From Rhodoplanes sp. Z2-YC6860 (GTDB taxonomy: Bacteria; Pseudomonadota; Alphaproteobacteria; Rhizobiales; Xanthobacteraceae), in contig NZ_CP007440.1 of NCBI RefSeq assembly GCF_001579845.1, forward strand, positions 5,292,029 to 5,356,028: DNA of 64,000 bases, given 5' to 3'. Numbering within the stretch: position 1 is the first letter of the stretch; the number at the start of each line of letters is the position of its first letter. Below the pieces are notes generated by a model that was not told the origin of the DNA, did no database searches, and worked only from the letters and a program-made list of their open reading frames with translations. Of the stretch, positions 1 through 9,033 are shown piece by piece. The translations under genes and the position numbers were made by a program.

Positions 1-16
1 TATCTCGGAGGCGCGC

Positions 17-748
17 ATGGCTGATTCGGCTGACGCCCTCCTCTCCTTCAAGAACGTCCGCGCCGGCTATGGCGAAGCCGTCGTGCTCGACGATATCTCA
101 TTCGATGTGGCGGAGCGCGGCAGTCTCGCGGTGCTGGGGCGCAACGGCGTCGGCAAGAGCACCTTGTTGCTGACGCTGATGGGCTTCACCCAGCTCCGGC
201 GCGGCACGATCGTCTGGCGCGGTCAGGACATCAGCCGCATGCCGCCGCACCGCCGCGCCCAGGCCGGCATCGGCTGGGTGGCACAGGAGCGCGAGATTTT
301 CGCCAATCTCACGGTCGAGGAGAACCTCACGGTCGCGGCCCGGCCCGGCCGCTGGGACCTCGATGCGGCCTATCAATTCTTTCCGCGCCTGAAAGAGCGC
401 CGGCTGTCCAAGGGCAATCAGCTCTCCGGCGGCGAGCAGCAGATGCTGGCCACGGCGCGGGCGTTGATGACCAATCCGTCGCTGCTGTTGCTCGACGAGC
501 CGCTGGAAGGATTGGCGCCGATCATCGTCGAAGAGCTGGTGCGCGGCTTGCGGCGGATGATCGTCGAGGAAGGCACCGCGGTGATTCTCGTGGAACAGCA
601 CGTCGAGGTGGCGCTGTCGCTCACCGAGCACGCAATTCTGCTCGAGCGCGGCACGGTCGTGCACCGTGCCCGCTCGCAGGACCTGCTGAACGATCACGCC
701 ACGCTCGACCGCTACATCGGCCTGCGCGTGGCGGAGGCGAAGGGTTAG
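17..748 (+). CDS. Branched-chain amino acid-type ABC transporter ATP-binding protein (LivF family)
   Basis: A 243-residue cytoplasmic ATPase subunit that would power import of amino acids or aromatic/carboxylic acids through a LivHM-type permease. Visible motifs are Walker A GRNGVGKST (41-49), signature LSGGEQQ (136-142), Walker B LLLLDEP (156-162) and a switch histidine in EQHVE. The length and the LAPIIVEEL stretch after Walker B are typical of LivF. A GGAGG ribosome site at 7-11 fixes the ATG. It is probably the last gene of an operon entering from the left; its permease and LivG partners are outside the window. The substrate is unknown. Confidence 0.93.
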   Translation: MADSADALLSFKNVRAGYGEAVVLDDISFDVAERGSLAVLGRNGVGKSTLLLTLMGFTQLRRGTIVWRGQDISRMPPHRRAQAGIGWVAQEREIFANLTVEENLTVAARPGRWDLDAAYQFFPRLKERRLSKGNQLSGGEQQMLATARALMTNPSLLLLDEPLEGLAPIIVEELVRGLRRMIVEEGTAVILVEQHVEVALSLTEHAILLERGTVVHRARSQDLLNDHATLDRYIGLRVAEAKG

Positions 749-759
749 ACTTCGCCGCC

Positions 760-862
760 GTCATTCCGGACGTCGCGAAGCGGCGATCCGGAATCCAGCA
801 ACAGCGGCAGTCTTTCCGGTACTGGATTCCGGGTTCGCGCCTTCGGCGCGCCCCGGAATGAC
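760..862. repeat. Dispersed palindromic repeat (GTCATTCCGG...CCGGAATGAC)
   Basis: The ends GTCATTCCGG and CCGGAATGAC are reverse complements, and an inner pair (GGATCCGGAATCCAG-like against CTGGATTCCGGG) adds a second arm. It fills the space between two convergent genes, so it could act as a transcript end or mRNA stabiliser. It belongs to a different sequence class from the CCTCATCC and CTCTCCC repeats seen elsewhere in the window. Confidence 0.75.
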
Positions 863-873
863 AGCGGAGAGAC

Positions 874-1755
874 TCACGCCGTCAGCCGCACCACGGCCTT
901 CTCATAGCTCTGCGAGCCGAGATCGTTGTTCTCGATGATGCCGTGCTCCTGGATCCAGGAGCGCGAGTCCTCGAAGATCTCGCGCGAATACGGCTCGAAC
1001 ACGATGCGCTCGCCCGGCCCCCAGCGCCGCGTATCCATCTTGGCGTGGAAGCGCTTGGGGAATTCCTTGGCGTAGTGCTTGGTGTAGAGCTCCGGCCGCA
1101 GATCGATGTCGGCTTGCGCCCGCTTCAAGGCATGGAAGAACTTCTTCACATCATCCATATCCGGGTCGCCGGTGAGCATGGTCGCCATCATGAAGGTGCA
1201 GTCGAGCACCTTTTTGAAGCCCAGTTGCTCGGCGAAATAATACGGTCCGGAGAACAGCGTGCAGGCCGGCACTTCGCCGTTCAGCAGCTTCTCCATGCGG
1301 CCGAACACCAGGCCGTCCTTGAACGACAGGTTGATCTTGTCTTGCGGGATGAACTGCTCGAGCGCCTGGATCGTGGCGTAGTGACTGCCGGACTGATAGC
1401 CCACCGAAATCGGAACGCCGGCGAGATCCTCCGGCACCTTCACCTTGGAGTCGGGCGGCACGAAGATGCCGCAGGTCGACACCTGATAGACGTCGCCGTA
1501 AAGCTTGCCGTGGCCCTTGGTCGCGGCGACGTTCACGGTCCAGTGGCAGGCGCAGGAGATGTCCGACTTGCGGCCCTGTTCGAAGGTCTGCATCGCGCCG
1601 ACCTTGTCGCCAAGCTGCTGTGAAGCGCCATCGCTCGACTGCACGAGTTCGCGGAACTCGTAGTCGAGACCCTCGTCGATGAAGTAGCCCTTCTCCTGCG
1701 CCACCCACTCGTGCAGGCGGAAATGCGGCTCGATGATGAATTTGTCCTTGGCCAT
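874..1755 (-). CDS. Periplasmic-binding-protein-fold protein, NMT1/SsuA-like, without signal peptide
   Basis: A 293-residue protein related to ABC solute-binding proteins of the nitrate/sulfonate/taurine (NMT1) class. The start MAKDKFII is chosen because an AAGGAGGA ribosome site lies just upstream; a longer reading frame upstream has no such support. No signal peptide or lipobox is visible, which is odd for a binding protein. It could be a cytoplasmic enzyme with the type II binding-protein fold (4,5-dihydroxyphthalate decarboxylase has that fold) or a sensor. A CACHW motif near residue 70 is notable. It lies 54 bp downstream of a GntR regulator gene on the same strand and is probably co-transcribed. 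No permease or ATPase is adjacent on that strand. Confidence 0.7.
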   Translation of the reverse strand: MAKDKFIIEPHFRLHEWVAQEKGYFIDEGLDYEFRELVQSSDGASQQLGDKVGAMQTFEQGRKSDISCACHWTVNVAATKGHGKLYGDVYQVSTCGIFVPPDSKVKVPEDLAGVPISVGYQSGSHYATIQALEQFIPQDKINLSFKDGLVFGRMEKLLNGEVPACTLFSGPYYFAEQLGFKKVLDCTFMMATMLTGDPDMDDVKKFFHALKRAQADIDLRPELYTKHYAKEFPKRFHAKMDTRRWGPGERIVFEPYSREIFEDSRSWIQEHGIIENNDLGSQSYEKAVVRLTA

Positions 1756-1808
1756 GATGTCCTCCTTGTCCTTTCTGTTTGAACGTCCCTTGCGGTGTCT
1801 TCCCGGCG

Positions 1809-2594
1809 TCAACAGCAATCGACGCCGGTATGCTTTGAACTCATGTGCTTGCCCTTCGCGTCCTCGGTGACGCGGCGGGCGCGGATCATCTTGACGTGGT
1901 CGTCCATCAGCTTGCGGGCGCCCGCGCCGTCGCGCATCTCGATCAGCGCCAGCAGCTCCCTGTGCACGTCGACAATGTGGTGCGCGACCTTCGGCGTCAG
2001 CGTCGGATTGCGCCTGGGCCATGACACGTGCTGCAGCGACACGAGTTGCACCACCAGCACGCGGTTGTGCGAGGCTTCCGCGACCGCGAGATGGAACGCA
2101 GCGCCAAGCTGCGTGAAGCGTTCGGCGTTGCCGATGCTGTTTTCGGCATCGGCCAGAAGCTCACGGAGCTTCTGGAAATCCTCATCGGTCGCGTGCTCGG
2201 CGGCCAACTCAGCCGCGAGGCATTCGATGGCGCGCTGCGCGTCCATGATCTCGTTGGCGGTGACGCCGATCAGGTCGAGTTGCACGGCCAGCGCCTCGGC
2301 GAACAGGTTCGGATTGCCGCGCGCCACGCGTGCGCCTCCGCCCTTCCCCATCTTGATCTCGGCGATACCGAGCGCTTCGAGCGTGCGCAACGCATCGCGC
2401 GCCACGATCCGGCTCACGCCGTAACGCTGCGCGATGTCGTTCTCGGTGCCCAGGAAATCACCCGGCGCGAACACCTTGGCGAACAGCGCATCGCGGATGT
2501 CGGAAACGATCTGCGACGACAGCGACGCCGAGCGCCCCGGAACGAAGCTTCGGGCCCCGGCTTTCGCGGCAAATGGCAGAACCTGCGCGGCCAT
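1809..2594 (-). CDS. GntR-family transcriptional regulator, FadR subfamily (FCD domain)
   Basis: A 261-residue regulator. The N-terminal winged helix (about 25-95) contains ENDIAQRYGVSRIVARDALR, the GntR recognition helix region. The C-terminal FCD ligand domain (about 105-235) carries the usual FH and HRELL segments with metal-binding histidines. FCD regulators usually bind small carboxylic or aromatic acids and repress neighbouring catabolic or transport genes. The next gene downstream (binding-protein fold) is the likely target. An AT-rich stretch with the palindrome AAGATATCATCTT lies 34-46 bp upstream of the ATG and may be an autoregulatory operator. The ligand is unknown. Confidence 0.9.
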   Translation of the reverse strand: MAAQVLPFAAKAGARSFVPGRSASLSSQIVSDIRDALFAKVFAPGDFLGTENDIAQRYGVSRIVARDALRTLEALGIAEIKMGKGGGARVARGNPNLFAEALAVQLDLIGVTANEIMDAQRAIECLAAELAAEHATDEDFQKLRELLADAENSIGNAERFTQLGAAFHLAVAEASHNRVLVVQLVSLQHVSWPRRNPTLTPKVAHHIVDVHRELLALIEMRDGAGARKLMDDHVKMIRARRVTEDAKGKHMSSKHTGVDCC

Positions 2595-2627
2595 GGGTAG
2601 AGAATAAGCCCGACATCAAAGATAGTA

Positions 2628-2640
2628 AAGATATCATCTT
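2628..2640. promoter_or_regulatory. Candidate operator, AAGAT-ATC-ATCTT palindrome
   Basis: A perfect 5+5 inverted repeat with a 3-base spacer in a conspicuously AT-rich patch upstream of the GntR gene, in otherwise GC-rich DNA. Position and symmetry suit an autoregulatory site or promoter element. There is no experimental basis. Confidence 0.35.
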
Positions 2641-2724
2641 ATGATTTTTGTGCGACGGAACGTCCGAGCCCCCTCCTAAGCCCCCGATCCGGCTAATGGC
2701 ACCAGCGTTGCATCTGACTGCTTC

Positions 2725-3153
2725 ATGAGGCCAACGCGACCTGCCCTACCCATGCTCTGTCTCAGCTTGGCTCTTGGCCTCGCCGGCTGCCTGACAGCGC
2801 AGGACGCCGCTGAGGACAAGCCGCCGCCTGCCGGCATGGCCAGCCTCGCCGTCTCTCGCGCGAGCAGCCCCAGCATGATGATCACCCCGGCGAAGCTTTC
2901 GGTGAACGGCGCGGAGGTCGCCACCATGGCGGTCACTGACGAATATTCCGCCGCGGTCGCGCCGGGCCAGGTGGTGCTGACGGTCTCGGCCTCGTCCGGC
3001 AGCCGCTACAGCTATCGCTTCAAGGCCGACGCCGGGAAGACGTACCACTTCATCGTCGCGCCACGGCAATACATCACGGCCGAAGGGCTTGCCGCCGGCC
3101 CTGGCCAGGCGATCGAAACATCCGGCGCTTTCGGCATCGCGTCGATGAATTGA
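2725..3153 (+). CDS. Small lipoprotein of unknown function
   Basis: A 142-residue protein with a lipoprotein signal: hydrophobic LCLSLALGLAGC, lipobox LAGC with the cysteine at about residue 22. The mature part (LSVNGAEVATM, then VVLTVSASSGSRYSYRFKADAGKTYHFIVAP) resembles the beta-sandwich DUF2846-like lipoproteins, which are anchored by the acylated cysteine. The function is unknown. A second, decayed copy of its C-terminus appears downstream at 3899-3953, suggesting a past duplication. It is separated from its neighbours by opposite strand usage, so it is probably a single-gene unit. Confidence 0.75.
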   Translation: MRPTRPALPMLCLSLALGLAGCLTAQDAAEDKPPPAGMASLAVSRASSPSMMITPAKLSVNGAEVATMAVTDEYSAAVAPGQVVLTVSASSGSRYSYRFKADAGKTYHFIVAPRQYITAEGLAAGPGQAIETSGAFGIASMN

Positions 3154-3203
3154 CCGGTTCGCGGCAAAGCATCGCAGCGCCGGTCCATCGTGCCTTGGCG
3201 GCT

Positions 3204-3692
3204 CTAGGCCGTTCGCAATCGGAAAACGGATTTCGGCAGAGAAGCCAGGAACAACACGACGCAAACGCAAAGCAGGACGATGTCCTTGAACAGAAACTCG
3301 CCAGCCAGATTCCAGGCCATGGGGTCGGTCGACAAACTCCATTTCACAACGCCTGGAGTCGTGAAGAAAAACGACCACGTGATCGCAAAGGTGACGATTC
3401 CCATCAGCGAACCCATAGCGGACATGATCGGGCTGAAGGCCCCGGCCGCAAGCAACGCTGCAATGGCGAACTCGACCACACCCAGGAAATAGGCTTCTCC
3501 CCTGAAGCCGAACACCGACAGCCACGAAACAAACGGGCTGTTGCTGATGAACTGAACGATGCCTTGCGCCGACTGCAACGTAAACTTTTGCATGCCGAAC
3601 GAAACAAAGATGACGACCATCACCCAACGGAGGAGCGCCAGCAGGCGATAGGAGCCACCTCCGTGTTCGGCGACATTGAAGGATGATTTCAT
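3204..3692 (-). CDS. YkgB/DUF417-family inner-membrane protein
   Basis: A 162-residue protein with four predicted membrane helices (about 17-36, 68-88, 90-112, 135-155). FGMQKFT near the first helix followed by SPFVSWLSVFGF matches the DUF417 (YkgB) family, whose members are linked to stress or chlorine-type redox responses in some bacteria. The molecular function is not established. It stands alone on the minus strand, convergent with the lipoprotein gene. Confidence 0.75.
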   Translation of the reverse strand: MKSSFNVAEHGGGSYRLLALLRWVMVVIFVSFGMQKFTLQSAQGIVQFISNSPFVSWLSVFGFRGEAYFLGVVEFAIAALLAAGAFSPIMSAMGSLMGIVTFAITWSFFFTTPGVVKWSLSTDPMAWNLAGEFLFKDIVLLCVCVVLFLASLPKSVFRLRTA

Positions 3693-3898
3693 GTTGGGTC
3701 GGTTCTTTCCCTGGTGCCGATTGATTTCGGCTGGCGCGCATAAGCACGTCCGCGACCGTCTCTACAACGGCGGCTTTGCGTTCATGCCCTCGCCTCACAA
3801 CGATGTGCAGGCAAGATGATCTCCGCTCACAAGGACGTGCATGGGCGCGTGAAAAGCTCACTCGTCCGTGAGCGGATCGCGGCCGTGAGGCCATCACA

Positions 3899-3953
3899 CT
3901 CGCAGGCGAATGCAATCGTCTCCGACGCCTTTGGTATCGCGCTACTAAATTGA
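3899..3953 (+). pseudogene. Decayed 3' fragment of a lipoprotein gene like the one at 2725-3153
   Basis: Reading + strand to the TGA at 3951-3953 gives a tail ending SDAFGIALLN, close to the ETSGAFGIASMN tail of the lipoprotein gene. No start codon or upstream body is present. This looks like the last remnant of a tandem duplicate. The match is short, so it remains tentative. Confidence 0.4.
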
Positions 3954-3965
3954 TCGTCGCTGGCG

Positions 3966-6083
3966 TCAGCTGTCCAACAGGCTTCGGACCTTGCCGGCCA
4001 ATTGGTCGACGGCGACGGGCTTCTCGATCAGGTGGACACCCGAGTCGAGCCGCCCGTGATGGACGATTGCGTTGCGCGAATATCCGGTCATGTAGAGGAT
4101 CTTCAGCCCCGGCAGTCGCTTCTGCGCTTCATCGGCCAGCATGCGCCCGTTCATCCCGGGCATCACGACGTCGGTCAGAAGAAGGCGCAGATCGCGGTGC
4201 TGCTCCAGCACACCGAGAGCATCCTCGCCGCTCTTCGCATCCAGAACCCGATATCCCAGCCCGGCCAGCGTCTCGACGATATACGAGCGCACCTCCGCGT
4301 CATCTTCGACCACGAGGATGAGCTCACTTGCCTTGCCACGGACCGGCTCGGCTGGCGTCTGATCTTGAACAACGACTGCCCCGTGATAGCGGGGCAGATA
4401 AAGTTTGACGGTCGTGCCGTCGCCAGGCTCGCTGTAGATCTTCACATGGCCGCCCGACTGCTTCACGAAGCCGTAGACTTGGCTCAGCCCGAGCCCGGTG
4501 CCTTGACCGGCCTGCTTGGTGGTGAAGAACGGCTCGAAAGCCCGTTCCAACACCTCGCTGGTCATTCCCGAGCCTGTATCCGTCACGGCGATCCGGACAT
4601 ACTCTCCGGGCTGCACGTCCTCGTTTCGTTGGCGGTAAGCCTCATCGAGAACGGCATTACCGGCCTCGATCGTCAGTTTGCCACCGGCCGGCATCGCGTC
4701 ACGCGCGTTGACGGCCAGGTTGATCAACACCGCTTCGAGTTCGGCGGAATCAACCTCGACCGGCCAGAGCCCGCCGCTGCCAACCACTTCGAGAGAGATC
4801 TGCTCGCCGAGCGCCCGCTGCAGGAAATCGGACAGGCCGTTCATCAGTTGATTGAGATCAATCGGCACGGGACGAAGCGGCTGCTGTCGCGAAAACGCCA
4901 GCAACCGCTTGGTCAGCGTGGCGGCCCGGTTTGCGCCATGCAGCGCATTGTCCACCCGGCGAACGATCTTGGGATCTGCGTCGTTAAGCTGACGCCGCAA
5001 TCCGTCCAGGTTGCCCAGGATGATGGTCAGCAGATTGTTGAAATCGTGGGCGACTCCACCCGTCAGATGTCCGATCGCTTCCAGTTTTTGCGAACGCCGC
5101 AAAGCCTCTTCGGCCAGCCCACGTCGATCGATTTCCGCGTAGAGACTCTCGGTTCGACGCAACACCGTCCACAGCGTCAGAACGAGGAAGAGCGTCGCAG
5201 GCAGCCCATAAGCGAGCTGCGCTCCACGGCCGGACAGCCATTGCTGTTGAACGGCAGCGCTTTCGATGCCGGCGGTGAGATACAACGGCCGCGTTCCGAC
5301 TCTGCGGATCGCGTAATTTCTTTGCACGTTATCGACCGGGGAAATCGAAGAATAGAATCCGCCGGCCGTGCTCGCTCGAACGGTGCGGCGAAAGCCCGTG
5401 TTTTCCCCAAGCCAGATGGGTGCGTCCGCCGGCACGGCGGGATAACGGACGAGGAACAATCCATCCTCGCGAACCAATGCGTATTGCAGTCCGCGCGTGT
5501 AAATGAGCGTGGAGAAAAACCGGAAGATGTTGCTCGGCAGGACTGAAATCTCCAGCACCCCGACAAACTTGCCGTCATTCTCGATGCGTCTGCTGACCGT
5601 GAAGAACGGCTCGGCCAGCGTCGTTGGGACATACACCTGTCCGTAGAAGGTGCCGACGTTGTCTTTCAGATGCGCCTGCATGAAGTCGCGGTCGGCGTAG
5701 CTTAGGCGGGGTGCCGGGTACAACAGCGACGATGTCAGCGTGACGCCGTCTGTTCCGTATGCCGCGATGGACTGAACCGCCTCCACGGAGTCGGACAGCT
5801 TCTCGAGTTCCAGGTGCAGCTTTTGCTCGTTGGCGCGGATGTCGTCCGCCGACATCCCGGCCAGAAGCCTCAAGGCATTCTGGATCGTCAGATCGATCAG
5901 CTCGAATGTTTTTTGGGCTTCTTCCTGCTGGGTATCCAAGGAGCGGACCAGGCGCTCATGGGCGAGCGCCTGAAGGTCCCGATAGGAGATCCAAGCCGAG
6001 TATCCGAAGATCAGGCACGGCAGGACGATCGAAGTCCCGACGGCCAGCCAAATCAAACGAATTGTTCGCTGTCTCGCCTGCAC
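3966..6083 (-). CDS. Hybrid sensor histidine kinase with Cache-type sensor and C-terminal receiver
   Basis: A 705-residue membrane kinase. Helices at about 10-30 and 290-308 flank a periplasmic Cache-like sensor of about 260 residues (FYGQVYVP, FVGVLEIS). The HisKA phosphoacceptor is H346 in GGVAHDFNNLL. The ATPase domain has N459 (LINLAVNARDAM), DTGSGM and GTGLGL. A receiver domain ends the protein with phospho-aspartate D638 (LLLTDVVMPGMNG) and a lysine in EKPV. The hybrid layout of kinase plus receiver implies an intramolecular relay to an output not seen here; no response regulator is adjacent. Cache domains often sense small organic acids. Confidence 0.93.
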   Translation of the reverse strand: MQARQRTIRLIWLAVGTSIVLPCLIFGYSAWISYRDLQALAHERLVRSLDTQQEEAQKTFELIDLTIQNALRLLAGMSADDIRANEQKLHLELEKLSDSVEAVQSIAAYGTDGVTLTSSLLYPAPRLSYADRDFMQAHLKDNVGTFYGQVYVPTTLAEPFFTVSRRIENDGKFVGVLEISVLPSNIFRFFSTLIYTRGLQYALVREDGLFLVRYPAVPADAPIWLGENTGFRRTVRASTAGGFYSSISPVDNVQRNYAIRRVGTRPLYLTAGIESAAVQQQWLSGRGAQLAYGLPATLFLVLTLWTVLRRTESLYAEIDRRGLAEEALRRSQKLEAIGHLTGGVAHDFNNLLTIILGNLDGLRRQLNDADPKIVRRVDNALHGANRAATLTKRLLAFSRQQPLRPVPIDLNQLMNGLSDFLQRALGEQISLEVVGSGGLWPVEVDSAELEAVLINLAVNARDAMPAGGKLTIEAGNAVLDEAYRQRNEDVQPGEYVRIAVTDTGSGMTSEVLERAFEPFFTTKQAGQGTGLGLSQVYGFVKQSGGHVKIYSEPGDGTTVKLYLPRYHGAVVVQDQTPAEPVRGKASELILVVEDDAEVRSYIVETLAGLGYRVLDAKSGEDALGVLEQHRDLRLLLTDVVMPGMNGRMLADEAQKRLPGLKILYMTGYSRNAIVHHGRLDSGVHLIEKPVAVDQLAGKVRSLLDS

Positions 6084-6151
6084 TGATTCCTCGACCTTGG
6101 CGAAACCTTAATCCAGAACAGGCGGGTCAAGGAAGCCGCGGAACTGCCGTC

Positions 6152-7930
6152 TTATTCGCCTGCGCGGGGCAGCAGCCCTGTCTCGCACGCCTTGATCTGA
6201 AGGCCGAGATACTTCGAATAGATGCGGCACTGGGCGAAACTGCCGGCGATGAACCACAGCCCGGGCTGCGGCGTGCGCGTGAACATGTTGCGCAGTTCCT
6301 GGCCGCCGCCGAATCCCCAGATCGGACCGACACGCGCCGCGATCTCGTCGCCGAACAACTTGCTGACCAGCGCCTCCTGGCCCTTGTAGCCGGTCGCAAG
6401 CACAATCAGGTCGGCGGGCAACGTTTCGCCGCCCTTCATTCGCGCGCCGTCTTTCACGAACGCGTCGATATCGGAAAACTGCGCCAGCCCGACCTCTTTA
6501 TTGATGATCAGGTCGGAGCAGCCGACGTTGAAGTAGTAGCCGCCGCCGCGGGTGAGATATTTGAACTGCCAGCCGGTGCCGTCCTCGCCGAAATCGATCT
6601 TGAAGCCGAGACCCGTGAGCGCATCGAGCATGCCCTGGTCGAGCTTCTTGGCCTGCTCGGTCAGCATGACGTGGCTTTTCCTGGCGAGCGCCAGCGGCAC
6701 GGACGTGGTGATGAGATCGCAATCCTCGAGCGACGGCCCTTCGTCGTAGAGCGCATAGGGAAGCTGCGCGCTCGGCTCGACATTGACGATCATCGTCGGG
6801 CTGCGCTGCACCAGCGTGACCTTGGCGCCGTCCGAGTGCAGGTCCTGCGCGATATCGTGGCCGCTGTTGCCGGAGCCGATGATCAGAGCCCTCTTCCCCT
6901 TCCACGCACTGCCGTCCTGGTACTGGCTCGAGTGGAGCACCGTGCCGCCGAAATTACGCAGCGTCGGGATATCCGGAAGATTCGGGATGCCGCTCACACC
7001 GGTCGCCAGCACGATGTGGCGCGGATGCATCTCGCGCTTGCTGCCGTCGGCGCGGCGCAGCGTAACGAACCAGCGCTGCGTCTTGTCGTTATAGGTGCCG
7101 CCTTCGAACTCAGTGCCGGCCCAGTAGTTCAGCTCCATGCTCTCGACGTAGGCCTCAAACCAGGCGGCGAGCTTGTCCTTGGGGATATAGGCCGGCCAGT
7201 TCGGCGGGAACGGCATGTACGGCAGATGATTGACGTGCGCCTGGTTGTGCAAGACCAGCGCGTGATAGCGCTTGCGCCAGTTGTCGCCGATGCGCGGCAG
7301 ACGGTCGACGATCAACGTGTCGATCTGCAACTGAGTGAGACGCGCGGCGATTCCGAGCCCAGCGTGTCCGCCGCCGACCACCAGCACGTCCGGATCGCGG
7401 TCGGCATATTCGGCCGAGGCCTTGCGCAGATCGAGCCAGTTGGGTCCGCGGAAATCGCGCGAATAGGCCTTGCCCTGCGGCCGGTCACGGCCGAGCCGCT
7501 CCTCATGGCCCTTCAACTCGTCGAGCGTCGTGAGCAGCGTCCAGGCCTTGAGCGTGCCGCCATCCTTGGCGTCCGGAATGAGCCGCAGCAGGCCGCTGCC
7601 GCGACCCTGCGCGGTTTCGAATGTGAAGATCGCCTCGATCGCATCGGTGCCGGCGCGGGTCACCCGACGCGGCACGGTTCGACGCGGCGCGATGCGGAAG
7701 CTCCCCGGTTTCGCACGGGACGCGTGCGCCGGAAGCTCTTTCAGGATGGCGTTCCGCCCCTCGAAAGTGTCGATGCGCCAGGTCAGCGCCAGCACGTCGC
7801 GCCAATAGCTTTCGGGATGAAACAGCGACCCAAGCTCGCCGGCACCGGGCGCAATCGCGGCGCGCTCAAACCGCGCCAGCCAATCCGCCACAGCGGCCGT
7901 GACGGAATCCGCTTCTGCCTGTGCCAGCAT
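6152..7930 (-). CDS. Flavin-containing monooxygenase with N-terminal NTF2-like domain
   Basis: A 592-residue NAD(P)H-dependent flavoprotein. An N-terminal section of about 150 residues resembles SnoaL/NTF2-like domains. It is followed by the FAD Rossmann motif GGGHAG (186-191), the FMO/Baeyer-Villiger-type signature FGGTVLHSSQY, a second nucleotide motif IGSGNSGHDIAQ, and a late ATGYKGQE motif. This is typical of class B monooxygenases that hydroxylate or oxygenate small organics. The gene lies just downstream of a Bug-type receptor gene on the same strand (82 bp gap) and may share its transcript, suggesting the receptor ligand is related to the substrate. Confidence 0.88.
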   Translation of the reverse strand: MLAQAEADSVTAAVADWLARFERAAIAPGAGELGSLFHPESYWRDVLALTWRIDTFEGRNAILKELPAHASRAKPGSFRIAPRRTVPRRVTRAGTDAIEAIFTFETAQGRGSGLLRLIPDAKDGGTLKAWTLLTTLDELKGHEERLGRDRPQGKAYSRDFRGPNWLDLRKASAEYADRDPDVLVVGGGHAGLGIAARLTQLQIDTLIVDRLPRIGDNWRKRYHALVLHNQAHVNHLPYMPFPPNWPAYIPKDKLAAWFEAYVESMELNYWAGTEFEGGTYNDKTQRWFVTLRRADGSKREMHPRHIVLATGVSGIPNLPDIPTLRNFGGTVLHSSQYQDGSAWKGKRALIIGSGNSGHDIAQDLHSDGAKVTLVQRSPTMIVNVEPSAQLPYALYDEGPSLEDCDLITTSVPLALARKSHVMLTEQAKKLDQGMLDALTGLGFKIDFGEDGTGWQFKYLTRGGGYYFNVGCSDLIINKEVGLAQFSDIDAFVKDGARMKGGETLPADLIVLATGYKGQEALVSKLFGDEIAARVGPIWGFGGGQELRNMFTRTPQPGLWFIAGSFAQCRIYSKYLGLQIKACETGLLPRAGE

Positions 7931-8012
7931 TTCGCTCCCTGGGCGTGTTCTTATCTCGTCGTCGGATGCAGCAAATTACACCGAAGACGCTCGCCCCGTC
8001 ATCTGTCGGGGC

Positions 8013-8981
8013 TTACTGCTGCTGCTTCAGGTTGGCGTCGCGCGCGACTTTCACCCACAGCCCGAGCTCATCCTTGATGTGCTGCGCGGTTTGCTCCGGC
8101 GTGGTTCCCACCGCCTTGAAGCCCAGCACGGCGAACTTCTGCTGCACCTCGGGGTCGCGGATCGCCTTGGCGAACGCCGCGTAGAGCGCGTTGATGATCG
8201 TCCGCGACGTCCCCGCCGGCGCCAGCGCGAACAGGTTGGTCTGGGTGTCGAAGCCCGACAGTCCCGCTTCGGCCATGGTCGGCACATCGGGAAGCGCGCT
8301 GACTCGTTCCGGCCCGACCACCGCGAGTGCACGCAAGAGCCCTGAACTCACCATCGGAACGGCCGGCGGCAACGCGGAGAATGTCATCGGCACGACGCCG
8401 GAGACGGCGGATTGCAGCGCGGGCCCGCCGCCGCTGAACGGCACGTGCTGCAGATCGAGCTTGTAGGCGAGCTTGAACATCTCGCCTTGCAGATGCGCCG
8501 GCGAACCGTAGCCGGTCGAGCCGAAGCTGTACTTCTCCGGCGCCTGGCGGATCGCGGCCACGAGTTCGGCGACTGTTTTCGCGGACTGTGCCGGATTGAC
8601 CACCAGGATGTTCGGCGACGCGCTGGTGATGGTGATCGGCGCAAAGCCCGCGACCGGGTCGTATGGCACCTTTTGCAGCGCAGGGTTCACCAGGAATGTC
8701 GAGCTTGTGAACAGGATGGTGTAGCCGTCCGGCGCAGCGGCCTGGGCCAGCGCAGCGCCGGTGTTGCCCGCACCGCCGCCGCGGTTCTCGATGAAGAAGT
8801 TCTGCCCGAGTTGGTCGCCAAGCTTTTGCGCGAGCAGCCGACCCATGACATCGACCACGCCACCCGGCGCAAACGGCACGACGAGCCGCACCGGCCGCTC
8901 CGGATACTTCTCGTCTGCATGAGCGGGATTGCCTGCGAGGATCGCGAGTACGGCAAGGATTGGGGCGGCGCGGAACATCAT
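8013..8981 (-). CDS. Tripartite tricarboxylate transporter family (Bug) solute receptor
   Basis: A 322-residue periplasmic receptor. The start MMFRAAPIL is chosen because it gives a clean signal peptide (to PAHA-DEKYP); the longer frame upstream lacks one. Bug hallmarks are YPERPVRLVVPFAPGG followed by D and GR, ENRGGGAGNTG, and the DVPTMAEAG motif. Bug receptors normally deliver carboxylates to a TctAB permease or signal to regulators. No TctA or TctB gene is in this window. Neighbours are a maleylacetate-reductase-like enzyme upstream and a flavin monooxygenase downstream, so an aromatic or dicarboxylic acid ligand is plausible. Confidence 0.9.
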   Translation of the reverse strand: MMFRAAPILAVLAILAGNPAHADEKYPERPVRLVVPFAPGGVVDVMGRLLAQKLGDQLGQNFFIENRGGGAGNTGAALAQAAAPDGYTILFTSSTFLVNPALQKVPYDPVAGFAPITITSASPNILVVNPAQSAKTVAELVAAIRQAPEKYSFGSTGYGSPAHLQGEMFKLAYKLDLQHVPFSGGGPALQSAVSGVVPMTFSALPPAVPMVSSGLLRALAVVGPERVSALPDVPTMAEAGLSGFDTQTNLFALAPAGTSRTIINALYAAFAKAIRDPEVQQKFAVLGFKAVGTTPEQTAQHIKDELGLWVKVARDANLKQQQ

Positions 8982-9033
8982 CGGAATTCTCTCTGCAGAT
9001 TGACGGCGTACGTGGAAAGCAATTCGGGTGCCA

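Noticed and set aside
1756-2022. N-terminal extension of the binding-protein-fold gene to 2022
   Set aside because: The extension overlaps the GntR gene and is low-complexity Arg/Ala/Asp sequence, while a strong ribosome site lies just before the ATG at 1755.
5759-8077. Long plus-strand frame (about 770 codons)
   Set aside because: It lies opposite the flavin monooxygenase and the sensor kinase N-terminus, and the predicted protein has no recognisable motif or start site.
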